Below, piece by piece: positions 49,963 through 63,700 of a stretch of 64,000 nucleotides of DNA; the stretch's first letter is position 1; each line of letters starts with the position of its first letter. Position numbers and translations under genes: made by a program. This DNA is from Zonotrichia leucophrys gambelii (Eukaryota > Chordata > Aves > Passeriformes > Passerellidae): positions 15,750,038 to 15,814,037 of the forward strand of contig NC_088173.1 of NCBI RefSeq assembly GCF_028769735.1, read 5' to 3'. Under the pieces are notes generated by a model. It had not been told where the DNA came from and did no database searches. It was given only the letters and a program-made list of their open reading frames with translations.

Positions 49963-52900
49963 AATTGTCTATCCTGTTGAGGACAAACATATTTTGAAGA
50001 CTACAGTAGTGGATGTCCAAAGAAGCCATTTCTCTGCACTAATTTGAAAACACTGATGTTTTACTTTTTACATCTTCTAAAAATTTTATTTTATGCTGCT
50101 CAGCTGGATCCAGTTTAAAAACTGATTGTGAAACAGTGGGTTATGAAGAATTATGTGCTGAAAGTAGTAGAGTCTATAACCTCTCAATTCTGTAACAGCT
50201 TAATATTCTGCTGCCTTTTTTAGAAAAGCTGCATAATATTTTTGAAAATTGCAGTATTTTTTCTGTTGCCAATTGGGTCCAATGGTCAGGCTTTCTGCCT
50301 TTACTTATATGGAACTCCATATTAGCATATATATATAATCATTGGGAGATAACTGCATCAAATTCACCATATAATTACTGGAACTCTTGGTACAGATGTA
50401 GCTAAGACAATGGAAAAAATGGCAATTTTCTGGCAGTAATCCATAACTAACAAGAAGTGGTTTTCAGAATTGCACATATAGAGAATCAAGTAAATATAAT
50501 GTTATTCAGGAAAAATAGATAATGAGTTATTTCTGCAATGAATTTGAAATTACATATCTGTAGAAAAAGACTACATCTACCTTTCAAAATCATAGGTAGT
50601 GTAATGTATTTAGTTTAAGAAGGATTTTCATCAAAGAAGTAGCTGGTATTACTTTGTTCATATTTCTTAGTTAAAAGACTGCAACATGGTATTTTTGACA
50701 ATCAACAACTTTAAACATAGAGTTAATTCCTTGTTTGGAAGCTAGTGAAAATTTTGAAGATTATTATAGAATACAACATTTTGTCACACTGCATTACCAC
50801 AATCTTTCTTCATATTTTCTTTAAAAGTGCAACAGCAGGTTCATATATTGAGTTTTTGTAAACAGTGCATTTAATATAAGATGGATTTCAAATCCCTGAG
50901 TCAGAATCACACCTCTTACATAAAATATTTAATTATGTTAATTTGCTTGTATGAAGAAACATTGAATTAGAATAAAAATCAGAGAGAGTTCGTGTTTCTA
51001 TAGTACTTCTTTTCTCTCCTTTTAAACAAAGACAAAATAGAGCTTCCTTTCCTCAAACTAATGTGCCTACCTACTGCTGATGTAAGATGAACAGAGAGAG
51101 GTGCAGAAAGCATGATTTATAATTAAAACTGTCGTTCAATTATTATGATGGACTTAGCTTTTCTGAAACAAAATTTTCTGAGGAAAAAACCCAACACCTT
51201 GTTTTGAAAGTCTCTTAACATATTCTATATGATGTAAGATAAAAATATAAAATACTTTTTAAAAATATATATAAAATCTGGCTCATGTAGATATAATATT
51301 TATGTCTAGTATTAATATTGAAGACTTCTTTGTTTAGTCTATTTATAAAAAAATACAACCCAACAACAAACCAATCATACTTCTTCATATGGCTTTGCAG
51401 AACAAATTATTCTATTCTTCTCATGGTTGCAGATGTGAGTCTTAAAGGCAAGATACTGGTGAATCTGGTAGTATAACCACCTGTATTTAGAAGTATCTAA
51501 ATTCCCACAGTGTTTCTAGAAAATTTTTGAGTCTACAATCCCTGAATGAATACAGTATTATGCAGTTTACCAGGAGAAATTTCCATTAAATATTTTTACC
51601 ACCAAGCAAGAATTTAATGGGTTTCACAAATATCACTATAAAAAACATTGTCAATCATCCTCTGCCAATATTTTTGTTCACTTTAAAAATTAATTGTGAA
51701 TATTTTTTTCTGGTTAATTTTGTCACCAGTTTTAAAATGTATGCATTTTTTTTTTTTTTAACTCTTAACTTTCTGGATGGTAGCCAGAAGTATTATTAAC
51801 AAACCAAAAATTTTAACATTTAAAAAGTTTTAATATCTGAAACTTTGGCCTTCTGCCTAGGAGACATCGGCAAAAAAGAAACATTGTGGAAAAAATTTAA
51901 GAATGGAAGTGATGCTGCCTTAGGTCTACAAAATGTGTAACATTTTAGGAACCATAAACTGCACGAACAAGGTTTAATAGAAGTTAATATGCATTACTAT
52001 TCCATACCCAAGATGTTAATTTGAAAAAGGTTGTACTTTTACTTCTGTGAGGTGTCTTTCAAATGAAAAGTTATTTAAAGGCTAAAATCAATTTGCTACA
52101 GAGAACCATGTTTTCTGATGGGAATAATAGAGAAAAGATGACTGAAAGGTGTTTTCTACAATGATAGAGTTTTTACCTCTGGTTATTATCAGCTCATACA
52201 TTCATCATTACACACTACTCTATTTTTTTATTATATTGATTTATTTTACTGCCTAATAAGTTTGTACTTGTAAGAAATTCAGAAAACATTGATTTACCTA
52301 AATTATTCAATGCTTTACTATATGGCTATTATGTAATTTAACACTTTAGACAAATCAATACACAAAAATTACTTTCCTTATTCAGAAGATTTACACATGT
52401 ACTTTTCTGGACTCATTCATTTGTTATAAGGTGATGATGTTTTATACATAATCTATTTTAGGACAATAAGAGGTTATATATATATACACATATATATACA
52501 AATATATAAATAGCACAAGTAAAATGAATAATTTAGGCTTGCCTAAAACAAGATGTAATGTAGAATATGCTTTTACATTTACAACATTATTCTCAGGCAC
52601 ATCATGATATGGCCATATAAAGCTATTGTGTTTAACTTGCAATCATTGCTGGATGTTAAAGTTTTTCTTCCAGTATTTTAAAGATCAGAAATTTTGACTT
52701 TTAATAGGGAACAACCTTCAGTTATCTGGAAAATTCTAAGGCAGTAGATAGGTCTTGAGCACTAATGGATTTTTGCAGTTGGGTTACAGATGAGAAGTGT
52801 GTGATCAAATAGGATGAGTGAAAACATCACCTACGAGTTGATAACTCCATCATAAAGAAAAAAAATCTGTGCCATGTTCTTCCTGAAATGCACAGTTCTG

Positions 52901-53251
52901 AGACAATGTTTTTGTACACTAAGGCCACTGATCCCTTATTCCACATACACAATCATGGTGCCTAGACAAAAGTCATTTTAGAAAATAAAAATTTTCCCAT
53001 TGACTAAAAGAGGCATTGATTCACATCGGAAGAATTCATATTTTTAACCAAATATATACTAGAAAAAAGAAGATATTGAACAAGCAGTTTGTACAGCACT
53101 ATTTCTCTGCAAGAAAAGCCTTTTCACCTGCTAAATAGAGCAATGAGGAGCTTAGGTTTAATTCTGCGAGGATTTATTATTTAAATTTTATTTATATTAA
53201 GAAATGTGTTCACAACGGCATACCAGCTTTCATATTTGAATAAAAATTAAG
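49963..53251. other. Non-coding unique sequence
   Basis: About 3.3 kb, AT-rich. Frames under 70 codons. Apart from the TA repeat at 52474, nothing is recognised. Confidence 0.55.
52474..52509. repeat. Imperfect (TA)n microsatellite
   Basis: TA units interrupted by 'cac' and 'caa'. Short and degenerate. Confidence 0.8.
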
Positions 53252-53394
53252 AATTTCATTAGCTCACTTGTTTAGACCATGGTGCTAATAACACTGAGGT
53301 AGGTGTTATAACCACATACGGGCCATTCACTTTACAATTGGATTTGGTGATCCTTGTGGGTCCCTTCCAATTCAGAATATTCTGTGGTCCGTGA
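53252..53394 (+). mobile_element. tRNA-Ile-derived SINE with CR1-like tail (TguSINE1 type)
   Basis: The first 75 bp or so track tRNA-Ile(AAU). 'attagctcacttgtttaga' corresponds to the D-arm/A box. GGTGCTAATAACACT keeps the anticodon loop CTAATAA with anticodon AAT (53287-53289). 'ataaccacatacgggcca' corresponds to the T-arm and 3' acceptor. The next 65 bp or so read 'ttggtgatccttgtgggtcc' and 'cttccaattcagaatattct', a CR1 3' end, which lets the CR1 reverse transcriptase copy the SINE in trans. This body-plus-tail plan is that of the passerine SINE TguSINE1. Substitutions in the B box argue against present transcription. It is not a functional tRNA gene because the acceptor stem no longer pairs. 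Confidence 0.88.
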
Positions 53395-54320
53395 ACATTA
53401 CTGTTATCTCCTCCACTGCAAAAAATATCCAGGAAAACCCAAAATCACATATTTGCATTCTTTATTGGTTATTTACTTCTTTAATATTAAAGTGCCCGAT
53501 GAGTGTTTTGATTGGATAGTTCAGTTTTTCATTCTCATGTTGGAAAGCTGATGAATTAGCTGGATATTATTTTTTCTTCTTGTTTGAATTTCCTTTTTTT
53601 TTCACCTATTTTAATCACAAGGAAAAATCCACTTTGCCTACCAATTAACAGTTTTACTTCCTTTGTCTCATTCCTTTTCTTAGCAATGTTAGCTCCCACA
53701 GACTTGTGTTAAATCACATTAATGCTCTGGAGCTATCTTTATATCAATAGCAGTATACAAAATTATTTCTAAAGCTTAAAATTGTACATACAATCCATAT
53801 GCATAATTCATTTCCACAGAGGTTTAAAGTTCAAGCTTTCTGCATTGTAAGATTCCTTCTGTTTTGCTCCAGGCTCCATGAAACTGTTTTAGATCTTGAA
53901 AATAAAAATACTCTGTAAGTAGAAGTACAGATCAGTTTATTCAATAAGCAGTCCTACCTGAAACTGTATAATATGGCCATTAAGAAACACTTTTAAGAAT
54001 CTTAAACAACCCCATTTCTAGAGGTCAGAATGCAGTTACATTTAAATAATATTGCTTAAATTCTGAAGGAATTGTTTAGGGTTTTCTGCAGTAACATATA
54101 TATTTTCTGCAGTATTTGCCATATTATTGATATTTTTTCAGATGTAGAAATGTTTTTACTGGAGGGGTGGAAGGGCTTATACTTGGGAATTATTTAACTC
54201 TCATGCAGAATCATATCTATTTATCCTGTGTGGTGCTGTAAGGAAGCACCCTATTGTTCCAAATATCAGAAAAAAGTGGCTATTTATAGGCTCTTAATGT
54301 GCGACACAATAATGAGTGAA
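53395..54320. other. Non-coding unique sequence
   Basis: Under 1 kb, AT-rich, no gene or repeat recognised. Confidence 0.55.
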
Positions 54321-54321
54321 A

Positions 54322-54405
54322 GCTGATTCTGCCCATGGCAGGTGGGACAGAATATCTTTAAAAGTCCATTTCAACACAGACCATTCCATGATTCTGTGAT
54401 CCCCC
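54322..54405 (+). mobile_element. CR1 3'-end fragment, plus strand
   Basis: About 80 bp matching only the CR1 tail: 'tgcccatggcaggtgggaca', 'aagtccatttcaacacag' and 'accattccatgattctgtga'. A heavily 5'-truncated copy. Confidence 0.85.
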
Positions 54406-54623
54406 TTCTGGCCATTAAGAGCTTTTTCCTGACTTAGGAGGACACAGAAAGGAAATGCTGACTTGAAATTCCCTCTGCCTTCTTGAACACTGAAGGACAG
54501 TCCTAAAATGACTCGAGAATCATAATTAGAAGACCTTCTCTTCCAAGAGATAGAAGGTGTAAGCTACAAAATGGGTATATCATGAATTCTGTGAATGATA
54601 TGGTTATATAAGGAATTAAAATT

Positions 54624-54719
54624 TAATAATAATAGTAATAATAGTAATAATAGTAATAATAGTAATAGTAGTAATAATAATAGTAATAGTAATAGTAATA
54701 ATAGTAATAATAATAATAA
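54624..54719. repeat. TAA/TAG trinucleotide array
   Basis: About 96 bp of trinucleotides, mostly TAA with interspersed TAG. On the minus strand two frames read through as poly-Tyr or Ile/Thr, giving spurious 60-65 codon frames. No coding meaning. Confidence 0.95.
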
Positions 54720-57700
54720 GTTCTAACTGAGAACACACTGCCAGTGCTGCAGAAGTGACACGCAGATTTTTTGCACCTTTGCTGGGCATGTCCTTCAAAC
54801 AAACATAGAATACATAACAATATATGTTAAAATATCCATGGGCTCTTAGGGAGTTTTTGCTCGCTGAATGAATGGTTTCAGTAGGAGATTTTACACACAG
54901 GGTAGCAATGGTCTTGACTGATTAAAACAGAAAAAAACACTGACATGTCATGGTGAGAAAACCATGAAGACATGAGGAAGAAAGTTGAAACTATCATTCT
55001 ACCCCATGGTGGTGTTCTCTAATGTAATACAGATTTAATAACAAGACAGGGACAGAAAACTTATACAAACCTTTTAGTAGGAGAGTGGAATAATTACTTG
55101 GATTTCTAACATTAAGAGACATTGACTGGGCAAATCAAACAAGGACACTTATTTCCTATTTCTTAAAAATCCTTTCCTTATAACCAGAGCATTCCAGTGG
55201 ACTGAGACACCAGCAGCCTGGTTCATTCCATATGTAACAATCAGGACCTAGTGCACCTAATTAATAAACAGATGGCAATAACCCTGTGGGTCTTTAAGTC
55301 AGTAAGGGCTTTTGTGCTCCACTGGTTATGTCACAATATCCTTTCTTAAGGGATGCATATGCCAAGACTGTATAATGGCACAGCAGATGCTTCATCTTGG
55401 TTTCAGCAAGGCAGGAAGCCTGCCAAGATCCCAAGGTAGTGTCCAGACAGTTATGGAATGAGCTTAATCTTGTTACAGCGGGAGGCAGAGTCTGCCCCAG
55501 CAGTGATGAGGAGAATAATTCAGCATGGAAGTGATTTTGCAATTCAGACAAGTAGGATTGTAGAGGAGTGACCTCTTTAGGTAACATAATGCATGACCAA
55601 CTTTCTAGAGAAAGGCTTGGCACCCTCCATTCTGATGAGTGTGCTGTGGACGTTTCTAGTTCAGTTCTGTTTTGTGGCATCCCCAGATACTTTTTGGGGA
55701 TAGCAATTCAAAACCAACTAGAAAGTTTCTATCCTAAGATGTGGGCACAAGAAAGGGGTGTCATGCTGCAATAGTGAATATTTAGCTAAACACACATTAG
55801 CAGCATGACTGCTACCTCTGCCTATGGTGGAAAATATTGTTATTATTTAAGTTTGGATTTATGATGGCTTTTTTTGGTGCACTCAGCATATATGATTTCC
55901 AAATTATTGGCAAATAATATTTTGGTGGAAACTGTGAAAGTAAATATTATTCTGTGCACAACAATGGAAAAAAATCATATATATAAAAACCTAGCAGATT
56001 GAGGGTTACTACCATGCCTATTTAGATTACTTCTGTGCCATTCTAATATTAAAAAAAAATTGAGGACACTAGTTGTCAAGTAGCACACTGTAAGAGAACC
56101 CTCTTTTCTGATTTCAGTTTTCACCAAGAAGAAATATCTGCAAGTGTTAATACCACTTATAACATCATCATGAATTTATTCTAAAAAACTAGGTACATTT
56201 GTTCCTTTCTGTTTGTTCACAAGGGATCCAGCTTGTTGGAATGGCTATCCAGTTGCTACAGGACAGGCATATGATCCATAATGATGCCATCTTAATTGTA
56301 GCAGTCCATGAGAACTGAGACACAGCCTTGTTTCTGACCACTCTGCAACTGCAGGAACTTCTAAGGCAATGATTGCTAGCCACAAACATGACCAAAGGTA
56401 TCTGCAATTATTTAACCCAGTATAATACCAGGAGGGACGAGATTTTGGGGGGGTTCCCTATAATACAATTGATAGATGTTTTTTCTTGGACAAGTAGAAA
56501 AGCCATTTATTTCTGGTTTTGGCATTCACAGATGTAGTTCATGTTTTACAGTCATTTATATTAAATTTTTTGAATAGTTGCAAAGAGACAGAAATGAACC
56601 CAAAATGTGATTGTTTAAGCAGCTACTGTGCTTTGTGGCAAGCTGAATTAGACTGAAATATAGAGAAGTCTTTTACTGAAGAAGACTTGTTACCTGCAAT
56701 GTCTTCTATGATTTCACTGTTATAGAATGGTAGGAAATAAGGAAGACAAGCAGAGAAGCCTTATCATTTTCTACCACATCCACTTTTTCAGTAGCCTCTT
56801 GCCTATGACTGAATAATATCCTCAACAGACTGCTGAGTTTACTTGATGCAAGTACCACCTGCAGAATCATAAGTGACAAGTACTGTTAATGCCATAAAGC
56901 TCTAGGAATAGAGTGTGTGCCTAGCTCCTTCCTTTGCTATTCAGGGAGAAAATTCCTCCAACTCATGTTAAACATCCTTTTATAAGCATGAAAAATTCTG
57001 CCTTGGTTCTCATAATCTTTCTTCTTTAATTTAAATTAATACTGTTGACTGATTCTGTTTAAGAATCCCATGCAAAATTATGCCTACAAGTCAGCTTTAA
57101 AGATCTGAAAATCGCTAAATGTAGCATTTGGGCACAACTGTCTTTGGAATAGTCCTGCAATTACAGGGGAGGATAGAGTCCATCAGTTCTCTGTACTAGA
57201 AGGAATGCTCTCTTTTTTTTTTTTTTTTTTTCCTACAGATGTGTTAAAATCAGAAAAGGAGCTAACCAAACTGCTTCAGCAGTCCTGGGAGTGTATCTAC
57301 ACGAGTGCTTTAGCTGAGACCAGTAATGTAGTTATGAAGCAATGTCCCCACCATACCATTTAGTGTATACTTGGTCTCACATTACCTTGCAGCTGCAGAG
57401 CATACACAATACACACAGAATCCTTCTGGGAAGAAACTAAACTGGAAGACATGTTCCAGGAACAGGCCTAATGCTTTTTACAGGCAGTCTGTACACAGGA
57501 CCAGGCTGGCATTAATCTGAAGTGATTGATTTGATTCCATTTTCATTATAATGTCTTTATTGACTTAAATTTCTCCCCTCTGGTATCATAGTCATATGGT
57601 AAAATCTGTTACTTTAGCATCTTTTAGGCATAACTTTATGAAATTCCATTGTGGGAAAACATTGCCCTTCCCAATTGCCTTTTTTCAGATGGAATGCCAT

Positions 57701-60700
57701 GACGGCAGAACTTAAATCCCTCGCCCAATTGGACAAGTCTAATTACAGAGTCACCATCAAATGTCACAACTTTCACATAATCTTTCACTTTGTTTGAACA
57801 ATATCCTCAGCCCCCTAAATTGCAGGCTTTTTTGGCTGCCCTTTAGAGTGAGTGAACACATAAATTCTATGGAATTTGGCATATAAAAAAGGCACTATCT
57901 CCTCTATATTCTTTTCTATTCCCACTTTGGTTTGCTTTTATTAACTACATTTTCTTTCATTTGGGGATTTTTAAAACCTTCCATTTTTTAAGTAGCACCA
58001 AAAATGTTCTCTAATCAAGTAGGCACCAGAGGATCTAAGCAAAGGCAGGGTGACAACTTCTTAACAGAGAGACGTTTGAATGGGATGTCAAATATCAGGG
58101 GTCCTGCTTGCCAATGCTGCCTCTGCCTGCTTCTGTGGTAACTGGGAAGAAGACAAGAACAAGAAATGGGATTCTGCATCATAAGAATCAAAATATTATG
58201 TTAGCTATTGGACTTTGGCTACATGATACAGATCATTTATACAATACAGATCAATGCTTAGGTTTAATTTCTTCAAAACCAGTGTAAATGATATTTCAAA
58301 TGCTTCAAATGGAGAAGAAATTCACCCACTTGTTAGGTAAGTGTCTCTATTATCAGTGGAAAAAAGCTTGCCAGTACCAAACACTTTTATATCACTCTGA
58401 CAGAAATAGAATAGGGAAAGAATAAGCTTTAACCAACAAGGAAGAAATGCTCTTGTGTAGTTATTTAATGAAAAATAACACTGCTATCAAGCATTTCTCA
58501 GCAAGGCAAAACTGGAGGTGAGTCAAGATATTCACAGAATGCTGGCTCCTGCCTGGATGGCAATTAAATGCATCACTGAATTTTGTTACAGAAAATTTAC
58601 AATAGATGCGCCTTGTGCTGTATCTCCTAATAATTATTTTGGCTTATCAATGAGATAAACACAAGATCTTCACAATATCCTTACCACAGTGTGCCTGATA
58701 GCCTCTAATAGCACAACAATCAAGTGGCTAAAAGAGGCTTCTTATAGGCAAGTTCATTTTTCCTAGGAAACCAGACAAAGATAAAAGGTTTAAACCAGCA
58801 ATGACTTTTATCTCTTCCCCCCTTACCTCCAATTTACGCTTCCATTTTAAAGCTCCCAACTACCTCTATTTCTGATTGACAGAGTTGAATGCAACCTCTC
58901 ATTGCAATGAACTTTTTTAATACTTTCTGTTCTTATTATTTGTCTTTCTTTCAGGATGAGAAATCATTTTCCCTTGCCCTTTCTCTCCAACTCAGCAGAT
59001 TCAATACTAAATTTAAGTATTCTCTTTGATTCTTGTACCTATATCTGGTACAGGGCTCCAGCAAGAGACTGATTTCTCTTTAATTATTTGACTATTATTT
59101 TCAAAGGACATGTGATACAAAGATAATACACCATACTTAGCAACATTTTATTTCCTGTGTGTCTCCTTGTTCTTTGCCTCCTCTGGCTCAATGCAATACT
59201 TTATTATATTCGTATTGACTTGGTCCTAAGAGGGATAGAGAAATGCTTTGATATTAACCTTAAAATACCTTAAAAACACTTCAGTTCTGTATTCTTGCAT
59301 TCTGAATGTATGTAATTCATTAATTTAATTTGTAAAGGGGTTACTTCAAAGTAATCTCATTTGAGATGATCATATTACCAGATAGACTTACATGAGACAA
59401 TCTCATTAACTGTGCCTCAGAATGTCACTTTAGATATCTCTTTTGTACCCCGATATAAATTCATTACACGCTTCAAATTGGCTTCAAACCTTAAACTGAC
59501 AGGTGTTTTGTATGATGTGTGTTAACCAGGTTTAGTACATTTGGGTTTGCAATTTGTGAATATAGATACTTCCAGTAAAAATTTAAAGAATTTAAATGCA
59601 AGTAGGGATTTAAAGTACTGAACAACCATATACTGGAATTACTTTCTATCCTTGCTTAACATATGTAATCCATATCTTCAAATACTTTAGATATGGTTGC
59701 TCAGACTTAGTTTTTCATTCACTTTTTTTTTATATTGCTGCAGGTATCTAATGTAGACTAGCTGAAACTAGTAGTAGAAAATTCCCGTTGATTTTGAGAG
59801 GATTTAAAATTAGCCCTTCTTGTTCCCGATTTTACAAAGAAAAGTGTAAACCAAATCAGGCCAAAGAACCCCCAACATCAAGTGAACCTCTGCTTATTGT
59901 AGGAGGAACAGATTTATATTCCAAAATATATGAGGTGAGACTGTGTTATGTATAACTGAGCAGCTTCAGAAAACTGGCACTTCAAATTAAAAAAAAAAAT
60001 ATTTTTATGGAGTTATCAATCCTTTTTCTTTACATTGGGTTTTAAATGCAAGAACCCAGCTGTCTCTAGACATTCTTCTAGAAAAAAGAAGAGTAATGTT
60101 TGGATTTGAACTAATAGAAAAAGAAAGTTGATACCGAACTAAGGAAACATGAAGAATTCATCCACATTCCTTGGTTATGACTTTTAAAGCCTTAAAAATA
60201 TTTCCCTTAGCAATCTGTAAAGATGCCAGTGAACTATAGAGTTAAACTTCACTACCAGTTTTTGGTGGCAGCTGAATTTTTGGTGCCAATATTTCTACTT
60301 CAATGAGCCTGGAAAAGTTTGTCAAATGGTTATTTAAGTTCCCTAAACTAGCAATCAAATAAAATGATTCATTCCCCCTTCAAACTTTTAACAAAAAAGG
60401 GTGGTGGTTTTCATTTTTCTCTTTTCAATAAAAACTAATATATACATCAAGTATGCTATTTATTTTTAGTTAATTGCCACAAGATATCAATTTTAAATTT
60501 TTTGTAAGAGTGAACTATAAGAAAATACAATATTGTGACATATAATGTCACAATTTTAGGTTATCAGAGATGATTTACACTTCAGAATTTTTGTTCAAAA
60601 TGTACTTCTGATATATCTGAAAGGAAAATATTACAGAGCAGTGAGAGCCTTGCGTCCCTAGAGGATGGCAGTGCAAGTGTGAGAAATTGCATATCTACCA

Positions 60701-63700
60701 CTGGACTCTTCTGCAGGACTCTGTAGTGAAATGTAAGATTTTAGGCTGCTGTACCGAAAGTCTGCATGCAAGCAATATTAGAATTGTTCCAGTGACATTC
60801 AGGCAAGTGCCCCCATTATAATGATAACATATAGCTCTGCTTTGTCTTTATCTCACAGAAGACTGCCACTGCCACAAGAATGGTTAAAAGTGCTTGAAAA
60901 GCTATTCTTGATGAAGAATGGCAGACTGAAGCACTACCACAGCAAGACAGTGATTATAGTGGAAAACAAAGGAAAGAAAAATTGCAGAAGTGTTCTAATA
61001 CCCTGTTTGGAAAGCACAAAGAACAGCTCATTAATTTAGTTTAAGGTTTACATAAGGCAAAGCTGAGTTCCAAAGCATTATATTCTATCAGTTCTGGTTG
61101 GCTGGGAGACACTGCTGCATTCTGGAAACTGGGCTTGTTTTGTGGTATTTATGTTTGTTATTTTGTCAATTCTTGGCAGGACCAAAGTAATGCAATGTGA
61201 TGAAATTCTAAGCTAACCTGCTGGAGTTTATCCAGTCATCCCAGAAGTGTGTGAGAACAGGGCAGCAGAAACTCTTGTTGTAACATATTCTAACCAGTGG
61301 GGCTGGTACCTGAAATTTTTAACATCTAGTCACCAAAACTGACTTTCTTAATTTATTTAGTGCTGTGATAGTATAGAAAAAATTTTACTGAAGAGTTACT
61401 CAAGTCTTTTTTTTTCTTACAAAAATATTTCAGACAGCTCTGCTTGTGTTAGTTCCAGCAGCATCATGTTGGGAAAGACACAAGTCAGAGAGACAAGTCT
61501 CAAGCCATATGCATTTGTGTAACTCCAAAGAGCATCCTAAATCTACACTGAACACACAACAGACAAAAAACTCAGCAGTAATTTCAGAAAATAGTGTGAT
61601 GTAGTACAGAGCTATGTAATATGCTAGATCTATTTGCCTCTAATTTTAGACTCTGTGTGGATATGCAGTGCAACCTCATAACCTTGATGCAAGAGTGGCA
61701 GCAGGAAGATCAATACTGGAAGAAAAGACTGTAATATATTACTGAGCTGTGGAGAGAGCTTAGTGAAAGACGATGACCTAAAAGCAGGAATAATTAAACA
61801 GTGGTGACTGATAGCAGATGAATTCCACAAAAACAGTGTAGCTGAAATTATCACCTGTGTCATGGGAGAAGAGTTCCCCTATTTTCATTGAATTAACTTA
61901 TTTCAAATTGTAATTTTATCTGTAAAATGCTATAAATGTCTGAGAAATATTCTTTTAGGCAAATCTCTACATCTGGCTGAACACCAAGGTGGACACAAAG
62001 CAACAGTGTGTGTCAGTCCCCACATACACATAGAAAGGCTTTTTTCCCCTCCCTCACAGTTATTGGGGAAGTGCATGCCCACATTTGAGAGCATATTAGG
62101 GACATCTGCCTTTTTATATGTGGGAAGGCATCTTAGCTTGCTTTGTAATTTTATTTTATAATATAAACTAAGAATTTGTGTTCTAAGGGAATAAGATGTT
62201 TGATTTTGAAGATTTTGCAGTTCATTAAATGAGACTCAGAATTATATGCTCTGTTCTAGCATATGATGCTGGAACTTTATCTGAAATATCTTAGAATGTT
62301 CTAATATCAAGTTTTATGATACAGGAAATGAAAATTCCATTACTTGAGAGAAATAATTATGGCAAATTGACATTTCTATAAAATTCTTGAAAGAAGGGTT
62401 ACAAGAGAAATTCAGTTAGGCTTTTAACTATGATGCTGTTAATGACGAGTGTTAAATTGAAAAGAATTGGGGTCAGGAAGCTAGACTTAGTGAGCTATGT
62501 TGGGGGAAGTGGCTTTTAGCCCTTTTGAGATTATGATTATTAACCCTTGAAGGAAAGATGTCTCTTAAGCTGATAAAACAGAAGCAGGAAAACCCCATAG
62601 TACTTACCCTAGGTGCTGTGCAGACTCATGGTGAAATGCAAGCTGCACCATGAAATGCAGCATGAGTTTTGTGGGGAATAGCATCAGCACAGGTCATCCA
62701 AAAAACAGATGTCATCTTTTTGTTTCTCTGGTTTAAGTCAACTTATTAGAGATATTCCTCCTAGTGCAGTACTGCCCTATATGTTGAGTGACATGTATTA
62801 ACATTGGCCTTTTATGTCATGATGCAGCATTTGATTCTTTTACATAACAGAACTGAATTTAGGACTCAGTCCTGTCACTCATGCTCCCTAACTAGGAGTA
62901 CCATTGCTAAAACCATATTACATATTTGGAAAATGTCAGAATTTGCACTTTTTATGCCACTATTATTCATAGAAAATGGAATTTTCTAGTTCACTAAACT
63001 AAAAATATGTCAAAATGAATACATAAATTTATTTAGTAATTTTCAAGGATTTTGTTGTATTATTGTAAAAGTTTAGTGAAATTGTTTGCTTGAGGGTTCT
63101 GATGAGGTAGTCTTTTGCTACACTTCCTATTTTTTAGCCTAGAGTTGTGCAGTAATTACAGTGTATCAATATCTGAAGAACAGTCTGGGAGCAATTGCAG
63201 TTTTCCCTGTGGACTTGATAAAAAATTGAGAATCACTACCCAAAAAACTATATTACCTTTCTTTACATCTGCAGAATTTTTCTATCTATCCAAAATGTCA
63301 AAAGGAAATATCTTTGAATTGTATCTCTTGCTTTTAATAATTTAAATCTCAGAAATATTTTTTATAAATAAAACAAAAAGTGTAGCAGAATACTGAAACT
63401 TTAATGTCATTGTACAGTGAGCTCAGTCTAACATACTCTGCACTGTTCTGCAGAAATTTCTATCTTACTGAGTTACTTCTTGGGCAGCAGGGCAAACAAG
63501 ACAAGGAGAGTTTTTTCAGAAACTAGTCTTCTGCCCAGTCTAAACTTCTTCCCAGGTTTTCTCCAGTTCACCTATACCTTCATGTTTATTGTCAGGAGAC
63601 TCCATGGCTTTGTTTTCCTCCCTCGCATTCAATATGCCATATGAACTGGAATCCTGTTTATTTCTGTGTTTGCTGCATGTTTGCTACAACGTGCCGTCTA

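Noticed and set aside
53252..53326. tRNA-Ile gene
   Set aside because: The anticodon loop is intact but the B box and acceptor pairing are degraded, and a CR1 tail follows, so it is a SINE.
55679..55701. Hairpin ATCCCCA...TGGGGAT as a structured RNA
   Set aside because: Seven base pairs with a 9-base loop is within chance, with no supporting context.
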